Shown here piece by piece: positions 1-6,263 of a stretch of 10,319 nucleotides of DNA (position 1 is its first letter; every line of letters starts with the position of its first letter). Under the pieces are notes generated by a model, which worked only from the letters and a program-made list of their open reading frames with translations, ran no database searches and had not been told where the DNA came from. Location of the stretch: positions 1 to 10,319 of the forward strand of contig JAPHUN010000003.1 of assembly GCA_026193435.1 (NCBI GenBank), given 5' to 3'. Origin of the DNA: Chlorobium sp. (GTDB taxonomy: Bacteria > Bacteroidota > Chlorobiia > Chlorobiales > Chlorobiaceae). The position numbers were made by a program, and so were the translations under genes.

Positions 1-1
1 C

Positions 2-64
2 TATCGCTTTTCGCATCCATCTCTTCGTGAAGCGCTGGCTGACCTTGTTGAACATAATAAGTAG
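2..64 (+). CDS. 3' end of an upstream gene, product unknown (partial)
   Basis: Reading frame 2 is open from the window edge to a TAG stop at 62-64 and gives a 20-residue tail beginning YRFSHPSLREALADL and ending EHNK. The charged helical look and the position just before the ferritin gene's own regulatory region fit a real C-terminus. The fragment is too short to identify, and an open frame of this length could arise by chance. Confidence 0.35.
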   Translation, partial: YRFSHPSLREALADLVEHNK

Positions 65-126
65 GCAGGAGGGAGAGGAATTCCCCGCTGTCTGTCGGGT
101 GTAATGCTTTTATCTTACCAACAATA

Positions 127-133
127 AAAGGAG
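127..133 (+). promoter_or_regulatory. Ribosome binding site of the ferritin-like gene
   Basis: AAAGGAG lies 5 bases before the ATG at 139. It is one of the few strong Shine-Dalgarno sequences in this window and fixes the start of the ferritin-like gene. Most other genes here have weak or no such signal. Confidence 0.8.
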
Positions 134-138
134 AAGGA

Positions 139-633
139 ATGGGAACCAGAGGTCGTGAAATCGTCGGAGAGCATATTGATCGGGTACTTGAGCTGCTGAA
201 TAAGGCATTTGCCGATGAATGGCTTGCCTATTATCAGTACTGGATCGGTGCGAAGATTGTCGAAGGCCCTATGAAAGATGCAGTTATTGCAGAGCTTCTG
301 CAGCACGCCGCGGATGAGCTTCGTCATGCTGATCTGGTCAGCGGCCGCATCATCCAGCTTGGAGGGGTGCCGCTTACATCACCGAAAAAATGGTTCGACT
401 GGACAAATTGCGGTTATGATGAGCCGGAGAATCCATTTGTCGAGAAGATTCTCGAGCAGAATATTTCAGGGGAACAGTGTGCTATATCCACCTATAACAG
501 TATTATCGAAGAGATTGGAATGAAAGATCCGGTGACGTACAATATTGTTGTACAGATACTTGAGGACGAGGTTGAGCATGAAGAAGATCTTCAGTCTCTT
601 CTGGAGGATCTAGGGGTTATTATTAATAAATAA
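139..633 (+). CDS. Ferritin-like di-iron protein, DPSL/thioferritin type
   Basis: A 164-residue four-helix-bundle ferritin-family protein expected to oxidise ferrous iron, probably using peroxide, and store it as mineral inside a cytoplasmic shell. The di-iron ligands are visible in bacterioferritin-like order: E27 in helix A, E60-x-x-H63 in helix B, E112 in helix C and E144-x-x-H147 in helix D. Two cysteines, C91 in a CGYDEPENPF stretch and C114 just after E112, match the 'thioferritin' cysteine pair known from DPS-like (DPSL) proteins such as that of Sulfolobus. True Dps proteins have an inter-subunit site instead, so DPSL is the better fit than Dps or haem bacterioferritin. The gene has its own strong ribosome binding site and terminator, so it is probably monocistronic. 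The fold is sure; the DPSL subgroup is likely. Confidence 0.87.
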   Translation: MGTRGREIVGEHIDRVLELLNKAFADEWLAYYQYWIGAKIVEGPMKDAVIAELLQHAADELRHADLVSGRIIQLGGVPLTSPKKWFDWTNCGYDEPENPFVEKILEQNISGEQCAISTYNSIIEEIGMKDPVTYNIVVQILEDEVEHEEDLQSLLEDLGVIINK

Positions 634-684
634 GAAGCGATATGAGGGATGTTCTCCCTTCGAACAGTATCGCAATCTTTACGG

Positions 685-729
685 CAGATTGAACGCCTTC
701 TGATGAAGCTCTTCAATCTGTCTTTTTTT
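685..729 (+). terminator. Rho-independent terminator after the ferritin-like gene
   Basis: Outer stem CAGATTGAA (685-693) pairs perfectly with TTCAATCTG (712-720). An inner stem CTTC (697-700) pairs with GAAG (705-708) around a TGAT loop, and the hairpin is followed by TCTTTTTTT. It lies 52 bases past the ferritin stop and ends that transcript. Confidence 0.88.
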
Positions 730-731
730 AT

Positions 732-1073
732 GCACCGTTCTCGATAACTATAGTCGCGACATGCATTGCAGCACTGATCTTCGGTTTTTTACAGATTGCA
801 ACGGCAAAGAGCCTGAACCGATAGGGTTTAAAACAGCATTTCACCGAACAACAGGTGTTGTATATATCGACGTTTCTTACGTCACTGGTGCTGATTTGGG
901 GAATTGATCTTCAGGCTGCGCCTGTTTTTCTTTCTTGAATGTCCGCTGTTGTCAGCGTTGGGCTCTATGCCGGCTGGCCGATACTGAGCAATATAACAGC
1001 ATCGGTTGTAGACTTCTTTTCCGCACCCTGCAAGATCAGCGATACTGTCAGGATCGTGGATGGAGTTTGGTGA
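732..1073 (+). pseudogene. Degraded MscS-family mechanosensitive channel gene
   Basis: One frame (codons starting at multiples of 3) reads as a membrane protein interrupted by stops: TAG at 822-824, TGA at 936-938 and TGA at 1071-1073. Residues from 744 form a hydrophobic helix (ITIVATCIAALIFGFLQIA). Those from 846 give another (LYISTFLTSLVLIWGIDL). After the second stop comes a stretch with VVSVGLYAGWPILSNITASV, then VDFFSAPCKISDTVRIVDG. This matches the MscS pore helix and start of the beta domain, which in intact members typically reads like SNI-x-AGVV-x-FFSRPFKIGDTVRI. Usual R, F and G positions are replaced (SAPCKIS), so missense decay accompanies the stops. No recognisable continuation follows 1073, and the 5' end runs into the ferritin terminator. 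MscS channels release solutes on hypo-osmotic shock; this copy should be non-functional. Confidence 0.7.
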
Positions 1074-1129
1074 CCAAAGAGTTGCCGCATTCCTCCCATT
1101 AGCCAGGATATCGATGCTGGCTATAAAGG

Positions 1130-1155
1130 GGCTGCCGTGGCAAAGCATGGCAGCC
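1130..1155 (-). terminator. Stem-loop downstream of the RRM gene, possible weak terminator
   Basis: GGCTGCCGTG (1130-1139) and CATGGCAGCC (1146-1155) form a GC-rich hairpin with a 6-base loop, 28 bases beyond the stop of the minus-strand RRM gene. In the minus-strand RNA one inner pair becomes an A-C mismatch, and only CCCTTTATAG follows, not a true T tract. It may stabilise the mRNA 3' end or terminate weakly. Confidence 0.35.
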
Positions 1156-1183
1156 GTTGTATGTTTGCGGTCTTATTGAGCAA

Positions 1184-1456
1184 TCAGTAGTTGTCTCTCC
1201 GAGGGGGTCGCTCTTCACGGGGCCTTGCCTGATTGACTTTGATAGAGCGGCCGTTCAGATCACTGTCATGCAAAGAATCGATAGCATTTTGTGCTTCATC
1301 GTCGTTTGGCATTTCAACAAATCCGAAGCCTTTCGAGCGGCCGGTTTCTTTATCCATGATAATGTTCGCTCTGTCTACCTGACCGAATTGAGCGAATGCA
1401 TCGCTGAGTTCCTCTTCAGATAAGCTGTAGGGTAGATTGCCAATGTAAATGTTCAT
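1184..1456 (-). CDS. Small RRM-domain RNA-binding protein
   Basis: A 90-residue protein made of one RNA recognition motif and a short basic tail. RNP2 is IYIGNL at residues 3-8 and RNP1 is KGFGFVEM at 42-49, with the aromatic residues that stack on RNA bases present in both (Y4; F44, F46). The tail (from residue 78) is rich in R, E and P, ending RRDNY, much like the Rbp proteins of cyanobacteria and similar bacterial single-RRM proteins. Several cyanobacterial homologues are cold-induced RNA-binding proteins; that role is inference here. No Shine-Dalgarno sequence precedes the ATG (the 15 bases before it are AT-rich), and a strong inverted repeat lies directly upstream, suggesting control at the level of leader structure. 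It is divergent from the ammonium transporter gene and is followed by the MscS remnant. Confidence 0.93.
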   Translation of the reverse strand: MNIYIGNLPYSLSEEELSDAFAQFGQVDRANIIMDKETGRSKGFGFVEMPNDDEAQNAIDSLHDSDLNGRSIKVNQARPREERPPRRDNY

Positions 1457-1471
1457 TTTTGATATAAGATG

Positions 1472-1523
1472 ACGTGTGCTTTGATAGAAAGAGAACCGCT
1501 GTCAAATAACCAAAAGCACACGT
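1472..1523 (-). promoter_or_regulatory. 11-bp inverted repeat in the leader of the RRM gene
   Basis: ACGTGTGCTTT (1472-1482) is the exact reverse complement of AAAGCACACGT (1513-1523), with 30 bases between. The near arm ends 15 bases before the RRM start codon, so in the mRNA the stem would sit next to the initiation region. It could be an RNA thermosensor-like or autoregulatory structure, or a binding site for a dimeric regulator. The repeat is seen directly; the function is inferred. Confidence 0.5.
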
Positions 1524-1535
1524 TATCCGATAGCG

Positions 1536-1556
1536 ATCAGCCAACCATTGGCTGAT
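1536..1556. repeat. 9-bp perfect hairpin palindrome between RRM and amt genes
   Basis: ATCAGCCAA (1536-1544) and TTGGCTGAT (1548-1556) form a perfect inverted repeat around a CCA loop. It lies 13 bases upstream of the leader repeat at 1472-1523 as read on the minus strand. It is either a second leader hairpin of the RRM mRNA or an operator in the divergent promoter region. No T tract follows on either strand, so it is not a standard terminator. Confidence 0.5.
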
Positions 1557-1844
1557 GTGGTAATTTACTCTACCGATCTACGTATTTCAAAAGAAAAAAT
1601 TTCACAGGAAGAATAAACCGTGCTCTTGTCTGTTCCTCCTGACCGGTAAAGCCATGGATGTTTGGAAATCGGTAAAGAACGCGTTGGTAGATCAGTGTTT
1701 TTGTATGGATTGACTACTTTTTTGTGCTATCGACTACAACGAGGTAATAATTTATAGCCGATCATTTGTTTGGCTTAAAATTATTTTTAATTTAGTTCCG
1801 TTGTTATTAAAAAATAAGGATTGTAGAAATATCGGTTAAACGTA
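1557..1844. other. Intergenic region upstream of amt, promoter not resolved
   Basis: This AT-rich stretch carries the promoter of the ammonium transporter operon and probably that of the divergent RRM gene. I could not place a convincing -35/-10 pair. A sigma-54 element was considered near 1770 (TTGGCTTAAAATTATTTTTA), but it lacks the GC of the -12 box. AAGGA around 1817 is about 25 bases before the amt ATG, too far for a good ribosome binding site. No open frame here looks coding. Confidence 0.5.
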
Positions 1845-3179
1845 ATGGTTATGGGTAAAAAGCTGATCAGTACCGGATTGTTATTGCTGTTGTTTATGAT
1901 CGTTGCTGATACGGTCTGGGCTTCAGGCGGGGTCACAGATTCCGGCACAACGGCATGGATGTTGACCGCAACGACTCTTGTTCTGCTCATGGTGCCGGGA
2001 CTGGCAATGTTCTATGGGGGGCTCGTGCGGACAAAAAATGTTCTCGGCACCATGATGCACAGTTTTGCTGCAATGGTGGTTATCGGGGTATTATGGCCTT
2101 TTCTGGGGTATGCATTGAGCTTCGGGCCAAATGTGTTGGGCGGTCTTGTCGGGTGGAATCCTGATTATGTGCTGCTTCGGGGAATTGACGATTCAATTCT
2201 GGATTCGGGTATTCCCGAGTATGTTTTTGCCATGTTTCAGGGGAAATTCGCTATCATCGCTCCTGCCCTGATCGCTGGTGCTTTTGCTGAAAGAGTCAGT
2301 TTCAGAGGGTATGTTGTGTTTATTGCGCTCTGGAGTCTCATGGTGTATAGCCCGATCTGTCACTGGGTTTGGGCTGAAGATGGTTTTCTGTTCAATATGG
2401 GGCCGGCAGGGGCTATAGATTTTGCGGGAGGTACCGTCGTGCATATCTCTTCCGGTATCAGCGCTCTTGTGGCCGCACTGTTTCTCGGTTCAAGGCGTGG
2501 ATATCCGAAAAATGTCATGCATCCCAACAATCTGGTTATGACGATGATTGGTGCCGGATTGCTCTGGGTAGGGTGGTTTGGATTCAACGCGGGCAGCGCT
2601 GTTGCCAGTGATCTCGATACAGGAAGGGCGCTTACCGTTACACAGATTGCGGCGGCCGCTGGAGCGTCTGCCTGGATGATCATAGAAGCGCTGCTGTACA
2701 AAAAAATAACGACTCTCGGGGTTGTGTCGGGTATTCTTGCAGGTCTTGTTGCGATAACCCCTGCTGCAGGTGTCGTTCAGCCTGATGGCGCAATGGTGAT
2801 CGGTTTTCTCGCATCTGTGTTCTGTTTTCTGGCCATTCAGGTGAAAAACCGTGCAGGTTATGATGACAGTCTCGACGCGTTCGGTATTCATGGGATCGGC
2901 GGTATTGTGGGCGCTCTCGCACTCACCTTTTTCATTCGTGAAGCCTGGATGGCTGATGCAGCGCTGGCCGCGGGAGGCAGCTGGACTGTCTGGCAGCAGT
3001 TTGGTGTTCAGGCAGCTGCAGTGGTGATTACGATCGTCTACGCGGCTATTGTCACGATCGTACTGCTCGTTATTATTGAAAAAACCATTGGTTTCCGCTT
3101 GAAAGAGACCGATGAAATGACCGGACTTGATCAGAGCCTGCATGGGGAGCACGGTTATGGTCTTATCAACCTTAATTAA
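1845..3179 (+). CDS. amt: Ammonium transporter, Amt/MEP/Rh family
   Basis: A 444-residue polytopic membrane protein that conducts ammonium/ammonia into the cell as a trimer. A cleavable-looking signal peptide (residues 1-26, ending VWA) precedes the 11-helix Amt core, as in E. coli AmtB. Family hallmarks are present: GLAMFYGGLVR at 52-62, GAFAERVSF at 145-153, D192 and H200 in the DFAGGTVVHISSG segment, WFGFNAGS at 244-251, and H349 in AFGIHGIGG. H200 and H349 are the twin pore histidines and D192 the structural aspartate, so the channel should work. The C-terminal tail (from about 412) carries the IGFRLKETDEMTGLDQ-type stretch known to contact PII. An internal ATG at 1851 could be the real start. 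The PII gene follows after 11 bases, forming a classical amt-glnK operon, probably induced by nitrogen limitation. Confidence 0.97.
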   Translation: MVMGKKLISTGLLLLLFMIVADTVWASGGVTDSGTTAWMLTATTLVLLMVPGLAMFYGGLVRTKNVLGTMMHSFAAMVVIGVLWPFLGYALSFGPNVLGGLVGWNPDYVLLRGIDDSILDSGIPEYVFAMFQGKFAIIAPALIAGAFAERVSFRGYVVFIALWSLMVYSPICHWVWAEDGFLFNMGPAGAIDFAGGTVVHISSGISALVAALFLGSRRGYPKNVMHPNNLVMTMIGAGLLWVGWFGFNAGSAVASDLDTGRALTVTQIAAAAGASAWMIIEALLYKKITTLGVVSGILAGLVAITPAAGVVQPDGAMVIGFLASVFCFLAIQVKNRAGYDDSLDAFGIHGIGGIVGALALTFFIREAWMADAALAAGGSWTVWQQFGVQAAAVVITIVYAAIVTIVLLVIIEKTIGFRLKETDEMTGLDQSLHGEHGYGLINLN

Positions 3180-3190
3180 TTTTCAATACT

Positions 3191-3532
3191 ATGAAGCTGA
3201 TAACAGCCATAATTCAGGAGGACAAGCTGGATACCGTTCGTGAGGCATTGATCCAGTCGGATATTACCAGGATATCGGTCAGCAGGATTTCAGGTCACGG
3301 ACGGCAGGAGGATATTGATATATATCGGGGAAGAAAGATTGTTCCGAATCTGATTCCAAAAATACGTATAGAGATTGCTCTTAATGATGCGTTTGTCGAA
3401 CCGGCAATTCAGACTATTGTTGAGTCGGCCAGACATGGCAGCGGTGAGGTAGGAGACGGGAAAATATTTGTGACACCTCTCGAGGAATGCGTACGCATAC
3501 GGACTGACGAGCGCGGAAGTAAGGCGATATAG
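3191..3532 (+). CDS. glnK: PII signal-transduction protein (GlnB/GlnK family), T loop atypical
   Basis: A 113-residue PII protein, the small trimeric sensor of 2-oxoglutarate and ATP/ADP that plugs or frees Amt channels. Family landmarks are MKLITAII, GRQ at 37-39 (Q39 binds 2-oxoglutarate/Mg in homologues), YRG at 45-47, K57, the GDGKIFV B loop at 88-94 and RIRT at 102-105. Compared with E. coli GlnB the T loop is one residue shorter, and the position of the uridylylated Tyr51 is Ile50, in GRKIVPNLIPK. Two residues are inserted before GDGK. Control by uridylylation therefore seems impossible; effector binding alone may regulate it. Linkage to amt supports the GlnK role. Similar YRGRK-VPNLIPK forms exist, as far as I recall, in other anaerobes and may be a separate PII subgroup. 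Confidence 0.95.
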   Translation: MKLITAIIQEDKLDTVREALIQSDITRISVSRISGHGRQEDIDIYRGRKIVPNLIPKIRIEIALNDAFVEPAIQTIVESARHGSGEVGDGKIFVTPLEECVRIRTDERGSKAI

Positions 3533-3561
3533 CGATTGTGCATATCGTGCTGTGCTCCAGC

Positions 3562-3600
3562 AAAAAAGAAAAGCCGGTATTCTGCCGGCTTTTCTTTTTT
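3562..3600 (+). terminator. Strong terminator of the amt-PII operon
   Basis: A perfect 16-bp inverted repeat: AAAAAAGAAAAGCCGG (3562-3577) and CCGGCTTTTCTTTTTT (3585-3600), loop TATTCTG. The A and T runs make it usable on both strands, though only the plus-strand operon ends here. It begins 30 bases after the PII stop. Confidence 0.95.
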
Positions 3601-3745
3601 GCGGAAAGGCATATTCTTTTTTCCTGACAGAAATGTTTCGTAATTTTTACACTCGGCTTGCCCCTTTCCATCCGACAAGCCGGAAGATCACTCTGTGAAT
3701 GGTAGTACTGATCAGTGGTCATGTATGCAAACGCTAAAAAAATAT

Positions 3746-3750
3746 GGAGG
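3746..3750 (+). promoter_or_regulatory. Ribosome binding site fixing the peptidase start at 3756
   Basis: GGAGG ends 5 bases before the ATG at 3756. It overlaps the earlier ATG at 3744, which has no such signal in front of it. The second ATG is therefore the better start and shortens the protein by four residues. Confidence 0.7.
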
Positions 3751-3755
3751 CAGTT

Positions 3756-4682
3756 ATGATACCGAAACATGTATGCCTGCAACTCTGCGGGTCAACGCAA
3801 TCTTTTGGAACGGGATGGCTTTCTCCGATGCCTGATTTAAGAGACTATACTGTAGATACTCCTGAAATTGTCGATATGGCAAAAAAACTGAAGCTGAGGC
3901 AGAGCGAAAAAGCGTTGAAATCTGCTGTGCCGTATTCCGTGGATTTGAGAGGGTGGTGTTCAGAAGTCGAGAATCAGGGGAAAATCGGTTCCTGTACCGC
4001 ACATGCCGCCATGGGCGTTGTTGAGTATCTGCAGCGCAGAGCCTTTGAGGAGCATATCGATGGATCAAGGCTTTTTGTGTATAAAACTACCCGCAACCTT
4101 ATGCATGCAACCGGAGATACCGGAGCCTGGCTGAGAAATACCATGGGTGCGCTCGTATTGTGCGGTGTTCCGCATGAGCAGTACTGGGAGTATACGGATG
4201 TCGATCCCGATTATGACAAGGAGCCGACGGGCTTTGTCTATGCCGTGGCTGATAATTTCGAGGCGTTACGATATTTTTGTCATGATCCTCAGAGTGGAAA
4301 TATGGACAGAAGAGTGGTGCTTGAAAGCGTGAAAAGGTTTCTGGCTGCGGGTATCCCGTCCATGTTCGGCTTTTTCGGTTTTCCTTCGTTCAACAGCTCG
4401 GATGACAAAGGCTGTATTCCTTTTCCCTGTGACAATGAGAAGGCTGAGTGGGGACACGCCATCGTCGCGGTCGGGTTTGATGATAAAAAAGAGATAATCA
4501 ATACGTCCTGTAAGAAGAGCAAGACAAAAGGGGCTCTGTTGATCAGGAACTCATGGGGGACGGACTGGGGAGACAATGGATATGGCTGGCTGCCTTACGA
4601 GTATATCCTGCAGGGGCTCGCTGTCGATTTCTGGTCGCTTCTGAGTATGGATATGGTTGATACCAAACAGTTCGGACTGTAA
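3756..4682 (+). CDS. Papain-family (C1) cysteine peptidase, no propeptide seen
   Basis: A 308-residue protein with the papain fold. Numbered from the upstream ATG at 3744 (subtract four for the preferred start), the catalytic set is Q78 of the oxyanion hole, C84 in QGKIGSCTAHAA, H238 in WGHAIVAVG and N269 in IRNSWGTDWGDNGYGW. All are intact, so peptidase or transpeptidase activity is expected. There is no signal peptide and no inhibitory propeptide of the eukaryotic type; only about 60 residues precede the domain, including a PMPDLRDY segment common in bacterial C1A proteins. It may act in the cytoplasm, or be exported by an unrecognised route. Substrate is unknown. The gene stands alone between the amt-PII terminator and a convergent TPR gene. 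Confidence 0.9.
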   Translation: MIPKHVCLQLCGSTQSFGTGWLSPMPDLRDYTVDTPEIVDMAKKLKLRQSEKALKSAVPYSVDLRGWCSEVENQGKIGSCTAHAAMGVVEYLQRRAFEEHIDGSRLFVYKTTRNLMHATGDTGAWLRNTMGALVLCGVPHEQYWEYTDVDPDYDKEPTGFVYAVADNFEALRYFCHDPQSGNMDRRVVLESVKRFLAAGIPSMFGFFGFPSFNSSDDKGCIPFPCDNEKAEWGHAIVAVGFDDKKEIINTSCKKSKTKGALLIRNSWGTDWGDNGYGWLPYEYILQGLAVDFWSLLSMDMVDTKQFGL

Positions 4683-4688
4683 GAGGTG

Positions 4689-4720
4689 TTGAGCTGTTGA
4701 TTTGTTGAGGCGTTGATTTG
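4689..4720. repeat. Tandem 8-bp repeats, first array (TTGAKYTG-like units)
   Basis: Four consecutive octamers start 6 bases after the peptidase stop: TTGAGCTG, TTGATTTG, TTGAGGCG, TTGATTTG. Units keep TTGA and a final G. They are the reverse complement of the units in the second array at 4806-4837. Confidence 0.75.
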
Positions 4721-4805
4721 TAAAAAACGCAAGCTATCGGTTCTGGTCCTCCAGTGGTTTCAGGCTTGTTTTATGCCGCTGTTGTACAAGAGGGTAATTG
4801 ATTGC

Positions 4806-4837
4806 CAGCTCAACAGCTCAACAGCTCAACAAATCAA
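4806..4837. repeat. Tandem 8-bp repeats, second array, inverted to the first
   Basis: Four consecutive octamers, CAGCTCAA three times then CAAATCAA, followed by CAACA. Bases 4825-4839 are the exact reverse complement of 4695-4709, giving a 15-bp stem with a loop of 115 bases between two convergent genes. The array ends 12 bases before the TPR gene's stop. Confidence 0.75.
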
Positions 4838-4849
4838 CAACATTTCTAC

Positions 4850-5392
4850 TCATTTTCTTTCCAGTACATGCGGCGCATATTTTTCAAGCCATTGCTTTAC
4901 CTCAAAATCTCCATAGCGGGCAGCGAAGAGGAAATCTCTTACCTGTCCACGTTTATCGCCGACTCTGCCCTTTGCTATACCCCGGTGCAGGTAGGCTAAC
5001 GCCATTTTGTTATCGTATGACACAGCCCAGCTATAGTCTGTTATGGCGGCCTTATAGCGTCCTGAGTCGTAGTTGACCACTCCCCGATTGAAGTAGGCTA
5101 CGGGTCTGAAATAATTTTCCCCAAGTTCGATAACCCTGGTATAGTCCTGCAGAGCGCGCTCGTAATCCTTCAGTGAATGATATGCCGCGGCACGCATCTG
5201 GTAAGCCTGTACATATGAAGGATTTTCTTTTATTGCTTTTGTGTAATACTTTGCGGCATCGAGGTGACGGCTCTTCATGTGCCGTTCATATCCTTTGTCA
5301 AAGGACTGTTTCGGGGTTTCGGCATGAACCGGGGACCACGTGAAAACGAGGAAGAGCAACGTGGTCAGGAGAGTGAGAAAAATGTTATGCAT
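4850..5392 (-). CDS. Secreted or periplasmic tetratricopeptide repeat protein
   Basis: A 180-residue protein with an N-terminal signal peptide (hydrophobic core about residues 4-20, likely cleavage after VHA at 24), so it acts outside the cytoplasm. The rest is four TPR units of about 34 residues: around 29-60, 63-96, 97-130 and 131-164, with typical residues such as AYQMRAAAYHSLKDYERAL and AYFNRGVVNYDSGRYKAAI. TPR units are protein-protein docking scaffolds; no enzyme domain is present and the partner is unknown. No lipobox cysteine is seen. The gene is convergent with the peptidase gene and divergent from scpA, with 103 bases between it and scpA. No Shine-Dalgarno sequence is evident. Confidence 0.88.
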   Translation of the reverse strand: MHNIFLTLLTTLLFLVFTWSPVHAETPKQSFDKGYERHMKSRHLDAAKYYTKAIKENPSYVQAYQMRAAAYHSLKDYERALQDYTRVIELGENYFRPVAYFNRGVVNYDSGRYKAAITDYSWAVSYDNKMALAYLHRGIAKGRVGDKRGQVRDFLFAARYGDFEVKQWLEKYAPHVLERK

Positions 5393-5495
5393 CTGAAGTC
5401 TATGATATCCGGGAAAAGATGTTGTATAGAAAGCTAAAGCTATTTATGGAATAATTCCTATTTTATACTTCTGAACTACCCAAAGAGCAAGCAGT

Positions 5496-6233
5496 ATGTT
5501 TCGAATAAGCCTGGATGAGTTTGAGGGTCCGCTTGACCTGCTTCTTTTCTTTATCAAGAGGGACGAACTTGATATTTATAATATCCCGATTTCCAGAATT
5601 ACCAAAGACTTTATCGGATACCTCGAGACCATGCAGACGCTCAATATCGAGGTTGCGGCTGATTTTATCTATATGGCTTCTCTTCTGATGAGCATCAAGG
5701 CGAAAATGCTCCTGCCGAACGAGGATCCCGACGATAGCGATGCTTCCGAGTTCGACCCCAGATCGGACCTCGTTGAGAGGCTTATGGAGTATAAGCGAAT
5801 AAAGGAAGGATCGGAGAAAATGCGTTCGCTCGAAGAAACAAGATGCCTCATGTTTCCCAGAGGCTCTTTCGATTCACTTGAGGCTGAAGTGATCGATGAG
5901 CTCGATGAGCCTGTCAACCGCCCTACACTCTATCATCTTATCATGACCTATAAATCGGTTATGGAGAACATGCCGAAAGTGCATGTGCAGAACGTAGACG
6001 AAGCTCCGGTAACCGTTGATGAACAGAGTGCGTTGATTCTCTCGAAACTGAGGGAAACGATACAGATATCATTCAGAACGATACTTAAAGAAGTTAGTGA
6101 GCCTCTTGTGCTTGTTGTGACCTTTCTTGCGGTGCTCGAACTGTGCCGCCGTCAGAAGATCGTCGTGATTGTGAAGGACGGATATGATGATTTCTGGATG
6201 TCGAGCAGGCAGCATCCATCATCCGGTGCCTGA
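5496..6233 (+). CDS. scpA: Segregation and condensation protein A, kleisin of SMC-ScpAB
   Basis: A 245-residue kleisin that bridges the heads of the SMC dimer and, with ScpB, forms the bacterial condensin for chromosome organisation and segregation. The N-terminal SMC-neck-binding region is classical: FEGPLDLLLFFIKRDELDIY at residues 9-28 followed by IPISRITKDFIGYL. A helix with VAADFIYMASLLMSIKAKMLLP (53-74) is diagnostic for ScpA. An acidic linker (75-92) and middle helices follow, then the C-terminal winged helix (about 195-228, EVSEPLVLVVTFLAVLEL), which contacts the SMC cap. Length matches the family. scpB is not adjacent in this window. The start ATG at 5496 has only a weak AGAG upstream. 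Confidence 0.97.
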   Translation: MFRISLDEFEGPLDLLLFFIKRDELDIYNIPISRITKDFIGYLETMQTLNIEVAADFIYMASLLMSIKAKMLLPNEDPDDSDASEFDPRSDLVERLMEYKRIKEGSEKMRSLEETRCLMFPRGSFDSLEAEVIDELDEPVNRPTLYHLIMTYKSVMENMPKVHVQNVDEAPVTVDEQSALILSKLRETIQISFRTILKEVSEPLVLVVTFLAVLELCRRQKIVVIVKDGYDDFWMSSRQHPSSGA

Positions 6234-6263
6234 ATTTTTCGCAACACAGTCGTAAGAACAGCG

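Noticed and set aside
732..1193. Stop-codon recoding (UGA read as an amino acid) to make a full MscS protein
   Set aside because: One of the stops is TAG, conserved residues are also lost, no start or selenocysteine-type stem is seen, and homology stops after 1073. Decay is simpler.
1765..1790. Possible sigma-54 promoter for the amt operon (TTGGC then AT-rich)
   Set aside because: The -24 GG is there, but the -12 element lacks GC; only T and A follow at that spacing.
2490..3152. 220-codon open frame antisense to the ammonium transporter gene
   Set aside because: It lies wholly inside a certain gene and its translation is rich in R, H, C and S without any fold-like pattern, as expected of an antisense shadow.
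4689..4845. CRISPR-like array
   Set aside because: Units are 8 bp with no spacers of constant length and occur in two inverted sets; this is tandem repeat, not CRISPR.
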